A stretch of 64,000 bases of DNA from assembly GCF_023195915.1 (NCBI RefSeq), contig NZ_JALPRP010000001.1, positions 930,001 to 994,000 of the forward strand, read 5' to 3'. A program made the position numbers and the translations under genes. Below the pieces are notes generated by a model. The model saw only the letters and a program-made list of their open reading frames with translations, was not told where the DNA came from and ran no database searches. The DNA is from Methanoculleus sp. 7T (GTDB taxonomy: Archaea; Halobacteriota; Methanomicrobia; Methanomicrobiales; Methanoculleaceae). Position 1 is the stretch's first letter. The number at the start of each line of letters is the position of its first letter. Positions 1-8,625 of the stretch are shown piece after piece.

Positions 1-827
1 ACCGCCTCGAGCCCGCGGTCGCAAACCGCTTCGACACGATCCTGGTCTCCATCGATGGTCCCGAGGGGCTCACCGACGCCCACCGCGGTGAGGGGACGTT
101 TGAGCGGATCACCACAAACCTCCGCAGCCTCGCGGCAGGCGGTTTTGCCGGCGAGGTGATCGCCCGGATGACGGTGACCGAGGATACCGATATCGTGGAG
201 GCCGTCCGCTACCTCACGGAGAACGACCGGTTCTCATTCCCGGCCGTCCACTGGCAGATGGACGCAAACTTCTGGAACGACTACCGGATGCGGGACTACG
301 CCGCGTGGGTGGAGGAGAGTTACAATCCAGGCATCAGGTCGCTCGCTGAGTTCTGGGTGGAGACGATGCGGGCGGAGGGGAGGGTGCTCCGGTGGTATCC
401 CTTCATGGACCCGATGCAGGACATGCTCCTCGCTCGGCCGAGCATGCTCAGGTGCGGGTGCGGCCACGCGAACTACAGCGTCATGACCGACGGGCATATC
501 GCGCCCTGCCCCATCATGGTCGGCATGAAGGACTACTACGTCGGGCAGATCAAGACCGCCGACCCGCTCCGCCTTCCGGTGACGGCCGTGGGGAGCCCCT
601 GCACGGAGTGCGGCATCCTCGACTTCTGCGGCGGCCGGTGCCTCTACTCAAACATCACCCGCCCCTGGCCCGAAGAAGGGCGGCGGGTCGTCTGCGGGAC
701 GGTGGAGAACCTCCGCCAGGCACTCTCGGCGGCGCTCCCCGAGGTCCGGGAACTCCTCAGGGAAGGGACAATCCGGATGGAAGACTTCGACCACCGGAAG
801 TACAACAGCTGCGAGATTATACCGTGA
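1..827 (+). CDS. Radical SAM/SPASM peptide-modifying enzyme (5' end outside window)
   Basis: The frame is open from the left edge, so the N-terminal CxxxCxxC cluster site is outside the window. The visible part keeps the later radical SAM barrel signature VSIDGPEGLTDAHRG and ends in a SPASM-type cysteine domain: CGCG, a CPIM cysteine, CTECG and CGGRC. SPASM domains hold auxiliary iron-sulfur clusters in enzymes that modify ribosomal peptides or enzyme cysteines. The overall form resembles the archaeal AF1577-type putative peptide-modifying enzymes, but that subfamily is a guess from memory. It converges on the glycine-zipper gene 27 bases away. No small Cys-rich substrate peptide can be seen downstream; one could lie upstream of the window. 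Confidence 0.85.
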   Translation, partial: RLEPAVANRFDTILVSIDGPEGLTDAHRGEGTFERITTNLRSLAAGGFAGEVIARMTVTEDTDIVEAVRYLTENDRFSFPAVHWQMDANFWNDYRMRDYAAWVEESYNPGIRSLAEFWVETMRAEGRVLRWYPFMDPMQDMLLARPSMLRCGCGHANYSVMTDGHIAPCPIMVGMKDYYVGQIKTADPLRLPVTAVGSPCTECGILDFCGGRCLYSNITRPWPEEGRRVVCGTVENLRQALSAALPEVRELLREGTIRMEDFDHRKYNSCEIIP

Positions 828-853
828 TGGAGAGGGGCCGGGGAAGACCGGCC

Positions 854-1639
854 CTACTCCTCCCCGAGCCCAGCCAGGAGTTCCTGAGCGCCCTCCACCA
901 TGGCACGGGCGGCTTTCACCTTCGCCTTCACGACGGCGTGGTTGCCGTCCTCAAGCGCCGTCTCCGCCTCTTGGTAGAGGCTCTCGGCACGGTCCGTCCG
1001 TGCTCTCGGCTTCCTGACGTCCAGCCCCTCGACAGCCGCAAGTTCGACCTCCTCTTGGACGGCAAGGAGGTCCCCGTAGAGTTCCTCCAAGAGTTCGCGC
1101 AACTCTTCGGTCCGGGCCTCGTCCTCCTCCCGCTTCTGCCTGCCGCGCTCGCGGAGCGCCTCCCGGGCCTCCTCCTGCCCTGCAAGGATCGCCTGGAGTT
1201 CGTCCTCGACGTCCTTGACCGCCTCCGCAAGCACCTCGGCAAACGCGGTCCGTTCCTCGCGGGAGGACTCATAGCCTTCGTACGCTCCGTATGCGCCGCC
1301 GGCCGCCGCACCGCCGATGACGTCGCCGATGTCCCGCTCGCCCCTGAGGATGCCGCCGATGAGACCACCGAGACCGGCCCCGGTGACGGCTCCCGCGAGC
1401 CCTTTCTTGATCTCTTTTCGCTCCCGGTCGACGGTATAACTCACCCGGACGTTCTCTTGGTCGATAACGACCTCCATCTTCCCCTGCTCACCGATGTGCC
1501 GGATATCCATCCTCGATGTCGTCTCTCCGACATCCTGGTGCATAATCTCCGTGCCCCTGAGTGCGAGGTGCGACATCAGCCGCTCCACGAAATCTTGGTA
1601 GAGAGAGGAGACTCCCTGACCGTAATAGATAAACGCCAT
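854..1639 (-). CDS. Glycine-zipper and coiled-coil protein of unknown function
   Basis: This 261-residue protein has three parts: a soluble N-terminal domain (about 1-85), a glycine-rich stretch with repeated AGxGxGGLIGG and GGAAAGGAYGAY patterns typical of glycine-zipper membrane segments (about 85-130), and a long charged Glu/Arg helix ending in Ala-rich heptads (about 140-261), probably a coiled coil. The start is placed at 1639 because GGAGG lies just upstream; an in-frame ATG at 1684 would add 15 residues without such a site. I do not recognise a family. The architecture suggests a membrane-associated or self-assembling protein, which is inference only. Confidence 0.75.
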   Translation of the reverse strand: MAFIYYGQGVSSLYQDFVERLMSHLALRGTEIMHQDVGETTSRMDIRHIGEQGKMEVVIDQENVRVSYTVDRERKEIKKGLAGAVTGAGLGGLIGGILRGERDIGDVIGGAAAGGAYGAYEGYESSREERTAFAEVLAEAVKDVEDELQAILAGQEEAREALRERGRQKREEDEARTEELRELLEELYGDLLAVQEEVELAAVEGLDVRKPRARTDRAESLYQEAETALEDGNHAVVKAKVKAARAMVEGAQELLAGLGEE

Positions 1640-1798
1640 ACGTACCTCCGTTCTGCCGTTCGATAATAAAGGCTCCGGCATCATAGGATAAAAACCTTTT
1701 CAGGCGTGATTTTCTTGAAAAATGACCTAAACTAAAAACCGCTTGTCGGGAGAGAGCAACATTCATCCGGCCGGAAGGACGAACACTTTCCAGATACC

Positions 1799-1963
1799 AT
1801 GACGAAAATCGGGCTCATCCTCTGCAGAATCGGGCTCCACCGCTGGGGCAGGAAGCGGGGCTACGACGAGTACTCGTCAAACGTCATCGAGTGGGAGCAG
1901 CGGTGCGAGCGGTGCGGAACGAGGAAGCGGTGGGTCGAGGTGAAGCGGGACCGCAGGCGCTGA
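1799..1963 (+). CDS. 54-residue putative zinc-ribbon protein
   Basis: A short frame starting ATGACGAAAATC encodes 54 residues with a CRIGLHRW motif near residue 9 and a CERCG knuckle near residue 36, followed by a basic tail. The Cys-x4-His plus CxxC arrangement can hold one zinc ion. Small proteins with an LGxHxW...CxxC pattern are common in archaea and phages and are mostly uncharacterised. It ends five bases before the convergent histidine kinase gene. No clear ribosome-binding site is visible, so it may be translated from a leaderless transcript. Confidence 0.6.
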   Translation: MTKIGLILCRIGLHRWGRKRGYDEYSSNVIEWEQRCERCGTRKRWVEVKRDRRR

Positions 1964-1967
1964 CGGC

Positions 1968-3422
1968 TCAAACGCCGCCTGCGGCACCGGCATCCCGAAC
2001 CCGCCAACCGCCGTCCGGGACCAGCATCTCGAACCGTGCACCCCTCCCGGTCTCCCCGGTCTCCCGGACGGTAATCCCAGTCGTCGCAAGGACCTCCCGC
2101 ACGAAGAAGAGGCCGAGACCGGTATTCCTCCCGAAACCACGCTGAAATATCTTTTCTTTCTCGCCGCTCGGTATCCCGGGGCCGTCGTCCTCAACCACGA
2201 CGACGAGGCTGCCCTCCCGGCGGGAACATCGGAGACTGATCGTCGGGGCCGGTCCTGCATACCTGACCGAATTCTCGAAGATGTTGTAGAAGGCCTTCTC
2301 CAGCATAGGATCGGCATAAACCTCGACCCCATCTACCCAGGTAAGAATAGTGAACCCGAGGGCGAGGCTCGCGGCTGCCCTGGCCAAGCACTCGCGGAGG
2401 TCCTGATACTCCGGATCCCGGACCCCCAGCCCCTGATAGTCCTGGGTGAATGCAATCTGGCGTTGGATGAACCCGACAGCCCTCTCTTGTCGGTCAAGGT
2501 ACCCGAGGAGAACCGGATCGGTTGTTTGCTCTCTTGCCAGCGCAAGATAGCCATGGAGGACGGTTAACTGGTTGAGGATGTCGTGCCGGGTGAAGCTTGA
2601 GAGCAGGTGCATCTTCCGGTTCGCGGCGATCAAAGCCGCTTCCGTCTGCTTCCGGGCGGTGACGTCCCGGACGATGGCTTGGATGCTGGGCGGGCCTTTC
2701 ACGTTCAACCGGCTCGCGCTTATCTCCACATCGTACGTCTTCCCGCTTGGCGCGGCGATCTGCCACTCGAAGAACTGCGGCTGTCCGGCATACGCAGCCT
2801 CCATTCTCTCGACAGCCCCCGTCAGCGCCGAAACGCCGTCAGGCTGGATGGGACTTGAGAGTTCCCAGGGCGCCTTCCCGATAAGGAGCTCCCTGGTGCA
2901 CTGGAAGGTCTCAAGGGCTTTTGAGTTGCAGTCGGCGAACCGATCGCCCTCAAAGATGAAGATCGGATCGTTCGCCCCCTCAAAGAGTGTTCGATAGCGC
3001 TCCTCCGAGTCCCGCAGCGCCATGACGGCCCGCCGGCGCTCCACCGCCTGCACGACCCAGTGTTCAAGCTCGGCGAATTGCGATCGCGGGTCGCCTCCCT
3101 TCTGGACGTAGCCGTCCGCACCGCAGTTGAGCGCCTCCACGACGACCTCCTCGCGGCCGCGCCCGGTAAAGAGGATGAACGGGAGGTCCCCGAAACGCCG
3201 CCGGATCTCTTTGAGCAGCCCGATGCCGTTCATATCGGGCATCTGGTAGTCGGCGACGACGGCGTCGTAGTTCTGCTTGCCGAGCAAGGCCAGCGCCTCC
3301 CGGCCGGAGGGCACGGTCTCGACGGTAAGCGCACCCGAACGTTCGAGGAACGCCTTAACGATTGCAAGAAAGGCCGGTTCGTCATCGACGTAGAGTACGG
3401 AATACCGATCCGTCGGTAACAT
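1968..3422 (-). CDS. Hybrid REC-PAS sensor histidine kinase
   Basis: A 484-residue cytoplasmic signalling protein. An N-terminal receiver domain (about 1-115) carries the acidic pair D13/D14, phosphoacceptor D58 in VVADYQMPD and K108. A PAS domain follows (about 140-258). The kinase core has an H-box with H280 in SSFTRHDILNQL, an N-box around YNIFENSVRYAG and the DDGPGIP ATP-lid motif. No membrane segment is present, so it senses an internal cue or is driven by phosphotransfer to its own receiver. REC-PAS-kinase proteins with FTRHDILNQL-type H-boxes are frequent in Methanomicrobiales. No partner regulator lies nearby, and the output is unknown. Confidence 0.9.
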   Translation of the reverse strand: MLPTDRYSVLYVDDEPAFLAIVKAFLERSGALTVETVPSGREALALLGKQNYDAVVADYQMPDMNGIGLLKEIRRRFGDLPFILFTGRGREEVVVEALNCGADGYVQKGGDPRSQFAELEHWVVQAVERRRAVMALRDSEERYRTLFEGANDPIFIFEGDRFADCNSKALETFQCTRELLIGKAPWELSSPIQPDGVSALTGAVERMEAAYAGQPQFFEWQIAAPSGKTYDVEISASRLNVKGPPSIQAIVRDVTARKQTEAALIAANRKMHLLSSFTRHDILNQLTVLHGYLALAREQTTDPVLLGYLDRQERAVGFIQRQIAFTQDYQGLGVRDPEYQDLRECLARAAASLALGFTILTWVDGVEVYADPMLEKAFYNIFENSVRYAGPAPTISLRCSRREGSLVVVVEDDGPGIPSGEKEKIFQRGFGRNTGLGLFFVREVLATTGITVRETGETGRGARFEMLVPDGGWRVRDAGAAGGV

Positions 3423-3538
3423 CTCCAGATCAATTTATGTCGTGAGCGGCTATAAAAATGCGCTGTAAAAAAGGTGATACCCTGATTCAGGGAAGATTTG
3501 GCGCACAGGGGGTCCAGGGGAACATCTTCGCCGGAGGG

Positions 3539-4114
3539 TTAACGGCGTACGCTCTTCCCCACAGAGAAGGCCTTCGCGAGCACCCCGCCAAGCGCGTAGT
3601 ACTCCTGCCGCATCGAGTCATAGGCGAACGGCCGAATCTTCTCGATATCGGGCTTGCCGTCCGGCCCAAGGACGCTCTCGTCCACCTTGACGTCGAGGAT
3701 CTCGCCGATGAACTGGGTGTGCACCCCGACCTCGACCGTCTGGAGGAGCCGACACTCGAGGACGACCGGGAACTCCCCGACATACGGCGCGTTCACCTGC
3801 TCGGCCTTCACGGGCGAGAGCCCGGTGGCGGCGAACTTATCCGTATCCCGGCCTGAGACGATGCCGAAGTAGTCGGCCTCCTTCACATAGTCGACCGACG
3901 GTATGCTGATCGTAAACTCGCGCTCACGCATCAGGTTCTCGTAGGTCTGCCTGACCTTCTGAACCGAGACCGCAACTGCAGGGGGGCGGGACGAGCAGAT
4001 CCCGCCCCATGCGGCGGCCATGGCATCCGGTCGGCCGTCCGGGCCGTAGGTCCCGATGATCAGGTCGGGGTGGGGATAGAGGAGTGTCCGTGGTCCAATC
4101 GATATCTTCGTCAT
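3539..4114 (-). CDS. Flavin reductase family protein (FMN-binding split barrel)
   Basis: The 191-residue sequence has the profile of the flavin reductase-like FMN-binding split barrel: an N-terminal GTYGPDGRPDAMAAAWGG strand-turn, the SSRPPAVAVSVQKVRQTYENL segment that contacts flavin phosphate, and a C-terminal half with VLECRLLQTVEVG and a GEILDVKVDE strand. In archaea such proteins bind FMN and act as small flavoprotein oxidoreductases with undefined partners. It is a single gene, transcribed leftward, and separated from the histidine kinase by about 115 bases. The electron partner cannot be inferred here. Confidence 0.88.
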   Translation of the reverse strand: MTKISIGPRTLLYPHPDLIIGTYGPDGRPDAMAAAWGGICSSRPPAVAVSVQKVRQTYENLMREREFTISIPSVDYVKEADYFGIVSGRDTDKFAATGLSPVKAEQVNAPYVGEFPVVLECRLLQTVEVGVHTQFIGEILDVKVDESVLGPDGKPDIEKIRPFAYDSMRQEYYALGGVLAKAFSVGKSVRR

Positions 4115-4170
4115 GGACTACGTTTCGTCGCCGGACCCGGATAAACCTTTTCGGGCTCCGGGTTTTTCGG

Positions 4171-5100
4171 TCACGCAGCGCCCGACGCCCCTGTCTTCCG
4201 GTATTGCACCGAGCGATAGAGGAAGTAGCCGACGATGGCGAAGGTCGCTATCGGCGAGAGCCAAGTGGGGATGTTGAACCCGAAACTGTCGGCGAGCATG
4301 ATCGTCCCGAGCACCAGGATGGAGTACATCGCCCCGTTCTTGAGGAAACAGAAACTCCTGATCCGGTCGACACCCTTGACGGTCAGTTCCCTGACCACGA
4401 TGGCCCCGATACCGTTCCCTATCAGGATGAGAGGGACCGAGAGAGTGAAGGCGAACGCCCCGATGACGCCGTCGATCGAGAAGGTCGCGTCGAGGACCTC
4501 CAGATAGGCGACTTTCGAGAGGTCAGACATCCCCGGTTGTCTCAGCCGGGCCTCCTGCACCTCGGCGTTCTGCCTGAACCCGTGGACGATGAAGAAGGCG
4601 GTCGAACCGAGCACGGCCGCGAACCCCATCATGGCGTTGATCTGGAGGGCGAACCAGACAAGGGCGGCAAGCAGGATCGAGACGACCGCGTAGAACCAGA
4701 CGGCCTGTCTGGAGAAGAACGCTTCGCTCCGGAGCCCGCAGTTCTTCTCCTCCACAAAGAGCCAATGGAAGAAGAGGAAGACAAGGAACGTTCCTCCGAA
4801 GATCAGGAGGATCGGGGCCGACTCCTCGATCGCGGCCACGACCGAGGGATCGCTGGAGAAGGTCGCGAGTAGCGCCCCTACGGGCCCGAGCGACGGCGTC
4901 GTCGCCCAGACGATCAGCCACGGCAGGAGACCTCGGACCACGAAGACCGCGAAGATCAGGCCCCAGAGGAGGAACCATCTGCGGGCCCTCTCCCCCATCG
5001 TCGCGAGGACGTCGGCATTGATGATGGCGTTATCGATGCTTGAGACGATCTCGAAGACCGAGAGACCCGCCACGGTCAGAATAATCAGTAGCCAGTCCAT
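4171..5100 (-). CDS. DUF475 family integral membrane protein
   Basis: About 310 residues with roughly eight hydrophobic segments. The first contains FEIVSSIDNAIINADVL, the acidic signature shared by DUF475 proteins and the related TerC group, and a second acidic copy EVLDATFSIDGVIGAF lies near residue 220. Paired acidic motifs in the membrane suggest a cation-binding or transport role, but substrates of DUF475 are not established. I place the start at the ATG of MDWLLI (5100); an in-frame ATG at 5133 would add 11 charged residues. No strong ribosome-binding site supports either. Confidence 0.85.
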   Translation of the reverse strand: MDWLLIILTVAGLSVFEIVSSIDNAIINADVLATMGERARRWFLLWGLIFAVFVVRGLLPWLIVWATTPSLGPVGALLATFSSDPSVVAAIEESAPILLIFGGTFLVFLFFHWLFVEEKNCGLRSEAFFSRQAVWFYAVVSILLAALVWFALQINAMMGFAAVLGSTAFFIVHGFRQNAEVQEARLRQPGMSDLSKVAYLEVLDATFSIDGVIGAFAFTLSVPLILIGNGIGAIVVRELTVKGVDRIRSFCFLKNGAMYSILVLGTIMLADSFGFNIPTWLSPIATFAIVGYFLYRSVQYRKTGASGAA

Positions 5101-5217
5101 TTTTTGTAGTACACGATCTCTCCGTGATCGCATATAAGGAAATGAGTCCGGCCCGACCGGGGGTTATGTTCATATATCATATCCGGCATGATTCAGCCGT
5201 CAACGGAGGAAACGTAT

Positions 5218-5670
5218 ATGGGACTTGTGAAGTGCTGCCGTGAACAGGTCGTCGCCGTCTCGCCGGACACGCCGGCGGTGGAGGTGGCGAGGATTATGGG
5301 AGAGAAGAACGTCGGAAGCGTCGTCATCGTCAGCGGCGACAACCGGCCCGTCGGGGTGATCACCGACCGCGACCTGACGGTCAGGGTCATGGCGCAAGAG
5401 AAGAATCCCGGCGAGGTGCGGGCTGGGGATATCGTGACCAGGGACGTGATCACGTTCCGAGACAGCATGGGAGTCTACGAGGCCATCCAGAAGATGACCG
5501 CCGAAGGCATCCGAAGAATGCCGGTCATCGACGATGCCGGGAAACTGATCGGGATCGTCACCATGGACGATATTGTCCGCATGCTGGGCGAGGAGATGGC
5601 CGCTATCGCAAAGAACATCGAGAAGCAGAGCCCGCCCATGCAGAGAGAGGCCCCGCCGATACCCATGTGA
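5218..5670 (+). CDS. Tandem CBS-domain protein
   Basis: 150 residues made almost entirely of two CBS modules (about 7-60 and 70-125), recognised by VGVITDRDLTVRV and LIGIVTMDDIVRML. CBS pairs bind adenine nucleotides or S-adenosylmethionine and usually regulate a partner. The C-terminus is a short Pro/Met-rich tail. The start is set at 5218 because GGAGGA lies at 5205-5210; an upstream ATG at 5188 adds ten residues that overlap this site. It is a single gene divergent from the DUF475 gene and is followed by a strong hairpin-plus-T terminator. Confidence 0.88.
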   Translation: MGLVKCCREQVVAVSPDTPAVEVARIMGEKNVGSVVIVSGDNRPVGVITDRDLTVRVMAQEKNPGEVRAGDIVTRDVITFRDSMGVYEAIQKMTAEGIRRMPVIDDAGKLIGIVTMDDIVRMLGEEMAAIAKNIEKQSPPMQREAPPIPM

Positions 5671-5673
5671 GGG

Positions 5674-5696
5674 AGGGGCCGGCGCCCCTGTTTTTT
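5674..5696 (+). terminator. Hairpin plus T-run terminator after CBS gene
   Basis: A six-base-pair stem AGGGGC/GCCCCT with a CGGC loop is followed at 5691 by six T residues. It starts three bases after the CBS stop codon. Confidence 0.6.
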
Positions 5697-5716
5697 CGGG
5701 CGGGGCTCTCCCGCCC

Positions 5717-6172
5717 CTACCCGGTGGCGAAGGCGATGACCTCCCCGGACTGGTTCATCGACCCCTCCATCGCCCGGATCATCTCCTCCCATGTCGCCCC
5801 GGGCGCGAGTGCAAGGTCGAGGTCGAGCGCATAAACCCTGAAGAGGTAGGCCTCGGCCTCTCCGGCCTCGGGGCAGGGGCCCCGGTAACCGATGGTGCCG
5901 AAGTCGTTCGTCCCCTGCACGGCATGGAGGGGCGACTCCACCACACCTTCGCCCGGAAACCCCTCAGGGATCAGCGGGACGGCGGGGAGGTTCCAGAGGA
6001 CCCACGCTACCTTCGACGGCCCATCCTCGGGGCTCGTCGTCGCGAGAACCGCAAGCGATTTGATGTTCGGCAGGATCCCCTCCACCCGGATGGGAGGCGA
6101 CCGGTTCGCTCCCTTGCAGGTGTAAACCGCAGGGAACTCCTCGAAGTCCAGTTTTAATGTCAGTCTAGGCAT
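5717..6172 (-). CDS. PEBP/YbhB family protein 1 (diverged ligand site)
   Basis: 151 residues with the phosphatidylethanolamine-binding protein (Raf-kinase-inhibitor-like, YbhB/YbcL) fold: N-terminal FPAVYTCKGANRSPPIRV, a VLWNLPAVPLIPEG core, AVQGTNDFGTIGYRGPCP and a C-terminal FRVYAL strand. The usual anion-pocket motif DPDAP...HW is replaced here by SPEDGPSKVAWVLW, so the pocket is altered. It is the last of four tandem leftward paralogues. The bacterial YbhB group has no firmly assigned substrate. A cytoplasmic location is likely because no signal peptide is present. Confidence 0.9.
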   Translation of the reverse strand: MPRLTLKLDFEEFPAVYTCKGANRSPPIRVEGILPNIKSLAVLATTSPEDGPSKVAWVLWNLPAVPLIPEGFPGEGVVESPLHAVQGTNDFGTIGYRGPCPEAGEAEAYLFRVYALDLDLALAPGATWEEMIRAMEGSMNQSGEVIAFATG

Positions 6173-6232
6173 CGTATCGGGCTCCGTCGATAGTCCCGTT
6201 CTTGGGCCAAAGTATAAAAAAGGTTTGCGCGG

Positions 6233-6700
6233 TCACCGAGAGTACACGGCGACGGTTTGGCCGAACTGGAGGATGTGGCCCCGCATGGCGTCGATGAGGT
6301 CGTGCTTGCCGGCACCGGCCGGCACCTCGAGCATAGCATCGAGCCCGTAGACCTTGAAGAAGCACTGGTGCGTCTCCCCCCTCGGCGGACAGGGGCCGCG
6401 CCACCCGAGGGTTCCGTAATCGTTCGTCCCCTGCACGGCATCCACCGGGGCCGTCACGACGCCCTGCGGCGGGATGCCTTCCGGGATCACGGGTGCCGGC
6501 GCGAGGTTCCAGATGATCCAGGTAGTGAACGAACACCCCGGTTCAAAAGGGTTCAGGGCAAAGACCGCCATCGACTGCGCCTCTGGGGTGAACCCCCGGA
6601 CCCTCAGTTCGGGAGAGAGGTCGGGGCCGTCGCAGGTGTTCCAGACCGGAAGCTCCGCCGAGCGGAGAGAGACGATCAATCTGCCGATTCCGGGGCCCAT
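6233..6700 (-). CDS. PEBP/YbhB family protein 2 (diverged ligand site)
   Basis: 155 residues of the same PEBP fold, with VWNTCDGPDLSPELRV, IIWNLAPAPVIPEGIP, AVQGTNDYGTLGWRGPCPP and a C-terminal FKVYGLD strand. As in the neighbouring copy, the DPDAP motif is absent: the equivalent stretch is LNPFEPGCSFTTW, in which Thr replaces the pocket His. Spacing to the flanking copies is 30-60 bases, with no obvious separate promoter. The start ATG lacks a good ribosome-binding site and may be slightly misplaced. Confidence 0.9.
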   Translation of the reverse strand: MGPGIGRLIVSLRSAELPVWNTCDGPDLSPELRVRGFTPEAQSMAVFALNPFEPGCSFTTWIIWNLAPAPVIPEGIPPQGVVTAPVDAVQGTNDYGTLGWRGPCPPRGETHQCFFKVYGLDAMLEVPAGAGKHDLIDAMRGHILQFGQTVAVYSR

Positions 6701-6732
6701 ACAGGGGTTCTCGGTGCAGGAAGATAAAAAGG

Positions 6733-7227
6733 TTATGGGGGCCGGGACCTGGTCTCCGGCGGGACCGCGAGCACCTTCTCGCGGGCGTAGGTTGCCGTCG
6801 TCTCACCGTAGCCGGTGGCGGAGGTTGCGAGCGCATCCTCCAGTTCAACCCGTTCGGCGCCCGGCGGGAGGTCGAGTTCCCTCCCCACGCCAAAGACCCT
6901 GATGAAGAAGCGATGCAACACGCCCTTCGGCGGGCAGGGGCCGGCGTAGCCTATCCTCCGGAAGTCGTTCCTTCCTTGGACGGCAGAGACCGGGTGAGAT
7001 GGGCGGGGTTCCCGAAGAATGCCCTCCGGGATCTCGCCCGTCGACGGTATGTTCCAGGCAAGCCAGTGCGTGAACGTGCCCCGCGGGGCGTCAGGGTCGT
7101 CCATGATGACCGCGAGGTAGGGTGCATCCGACCCGGAAACCCTGATCCGCGGGGAGATATCGTCCCCGTCGCAGGTATGCTTCGGGGGAAACCGGTCGAA
7201 ACCGATCTCGACGGTCAGGTTCTGCAT
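6733..7227 (-). CDS. PEBP/YbhB family protein 3 (canonical ligand site)
   Basis: 164 residues. This copy keeps the canonical PEBP pocket DDPDAPRGTFTHWLAW and GPCPPKG, together with FPPKHTCDGDDISP near the N-terminus. The start is well supported by GGAGGAG about eight bases upstream. The C-terminus carries a short extra basic tail. It lies between diverged copy 2 and canonical copy 4 on the same strand. Confidence 0.92.
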   Translation of the reverse strand: MQNLTVEIGFDRFPPKHTCDGDDISPRIRVSGSDAPYLAVIMDDPDAPRGTFTHWLAWNIPSTGEIPEGILREPRPSHPVSAVQGRNDFRRIGYAGPCPPKGVLHRFFIRVFGVGRELDLPPGAERVELEDALATSATGYGETTATYAREKVLAVPPETRSRPP

Positions 7228-7293
7228 GCTCGATTCTCCTCCGGCACCTCCGTGGGGAGGGTCGTATATACCCGTTGCGGTGTGGGATCGGGC

Positions 7294-7767
7294 CTAGCAC
7301 CGAGGCCGGATCTCGGCCGCTCTCCCGTATGCCGCCACCGCCTCGCCGTACGCCCGGATCGCGTCCGTCATGGCGCGCCCGAGGTCGACACGATCGGCTC
7401 CGGGTGGCAGATCGAGCGGTTCGGCGAGCCCGTAGACCCGGAAGAGGTAGCGGTGGGACTCGCCCCGCAACGGACAGGGGCCACGGTAGCCGATGGTGCC
7501 GAAGTCGTTCGTCCCCTGCACCGCGCCGACCGGCTCCGAGAGAATCCCTTCTGCCGGGAGGCCTGCCGGGATCGTCTCCGCAGCCGGAATGTTCCAGATG
7601 AGCCAGTGGGTGAGCGTGCCTCGGAAGGCGTCGGGGTCCTCCATGACGACCGCGAGGTACGGCGTCCTCGCACCCAATATCCTGAACCCAGGCGAGGTAT
7701 CGGCGCCGTCACAGGTGTGTTCCGGGGGGAAGATGCCAAAACCCAGTATGACGTTGAGGGGTTCCAT
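7294..7767 (-). CDS. PEBP/YbhB family protein 4 (canonical ligand site)
   Basis: 157 residues with EDPDAFRGTLTHWLIW, GTIGYRGPCPL and a FRVYGLAEPLDL strand, a near-canonical anion pocket in which Phe replaces the usual Pro. It begins 15 bases after the phosphoribosyltransferase stop codon, so the two are probably cotranscribed, with the other three PEBP genes following. The link to the phosphoribosyltransferase is positional only. Confidence 0.92.
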   Translation of the reverse strand: MEPLNVILGFGIFPPEHTCDGADTSPGFRILGARTPYLAVVMEDPDAFRGTLTHWLIWNIPAAETIPAGLPAEGILSEPVGAVQGTNDFGTIGYRGPCPLRGESHRYLFRVYGLAEPLDLPPGADRVDLGRAMTDAIRAYGEAVAAYGRAAEIRPRC

Positions 7768-7782
7768 CCCTGTGCCCCCGCA

Positions 7783-8487
7783 TCAGAAGAGCCCCATGTC
7801 CCGGGCTTGGATCAGCAGTTCCTCTACCTCCTGATCAGTGATGTCGTGCCACCGCTCGTACGCCTGCGCCACCGCGAAGATGCGGCTGGTCCTGATGTTC
7901 GGGCAGACGACGAGATCCGCCTTCTCGGCGATGAAGTTGACGGCGTGGAGCGACCCGGTGGGGACCGCCACGACGACCTGGCGGGGGGACTCGGCCCGGG
8001 CAGCCTCCACGGCGGCAAGCATCGTATACCCGGTTGCGAGACCGTCGTCGATCAGGATCGCGGTCCGGCCCGAGAGCCCCGGACCCTGCCGGCCGCCGGC
8101 GAACTTCTGTATCCGCTCCTCCACGTTCTTCTTGGCCTTCGCGACCGCCGCATTCACCTCCGCCTCCGAGAGGTCGAGCCCGGCCATGAGAGCACGGTTC
8201 AGGAAGACCCGTCCGTCCCAGGTCACGGCGCCGAACCCTGCCTCGGGGTTCCAGGGGATCTGCACCTTCCGCACCACCGCCATCCGGAGCGGGGCCTTGA
8301 GCGCCCGTGCCACCTCAAGCCCCGGCGGCACCCCCCCGGCAGGGATGGCGCAGACCACCGCATCCCCGATCGTCTCCAGCGGCGAGAGGATCGCCGCGAG
8401 TTGCCTCCCGGCATCGGTCCGGTCCTCAAAAACACCGAGCCTATCCCGTATTCCTCTATCCTCAATGATCCGGCCCGTATCCAGCAT
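7783..8487 (-). CDS. Phosphoribosyltransferase family protein
   Basis: 234 residues with a type I phosphoribosyltransferase core. The PRPP-binding loop AILIDDGLATGYT sits at about 143-155, and a dinucleotide-like VVCAIPAGGVPPG turn lies near 45-56. Enzymes of this free-standing group transfer or release phosphoribosyl on unknown acceptors. The start is set at MLDTGRII (8487); the frame stays open upstream but would then run antisense through the RNase HI gene. It heads a leftward set with the four PEBP genes and is divergent from RNase HI. Confidence 0.88.
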   Translation of the reverse strand: MLDTGRIIEDRGIRDRLGVFEDRTDAGRQLAAILSPLETIGDAVVCAIPAGGVPPGLEVARALKAPLRMAVVRKVQIPWNPEAGFGAVTWDGRVFLNRALMAGLDLSEAEVNAAVAKAKKNVEERIQKFAGGRQGPGLSGRTAILIDDGLATGYTMLAAVEAARAESPRQVVVAVPTGSLHAVNFIAEKADLVVCPNIRTSRIFAVAQAYERWHDITDQEVEELLIQARDMGLF

Positions 8488-8625
8488 AGGTCCGCATCTA
8501 CTGCGCAGAGATATTAACATCTTCCGGTGAGCAGTCGTCCTCCCGGAGAAGCGATACCAATAACCCTCCGGAGATCGATGATCAAGCGGTAGATGATGCA
8601 GAGAGACAGACCGGAGGAGGCGCCG

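Noticed and set aside
392-1666. Long open frame on the plus strand across the radical SAM end and the glycine-zipper gene
   Set aside because: It is antisense to the better supported gene at 854-1639, has Arg/Pro-rich composition without domains and arises from high GC.
6913-8517. A 534-codon plus-strand frame
   Set aside because: It runs antisense through two PEBP genes and the phosphoribosyltransferase, which have clear motifs; no motif is seen in the long frame.
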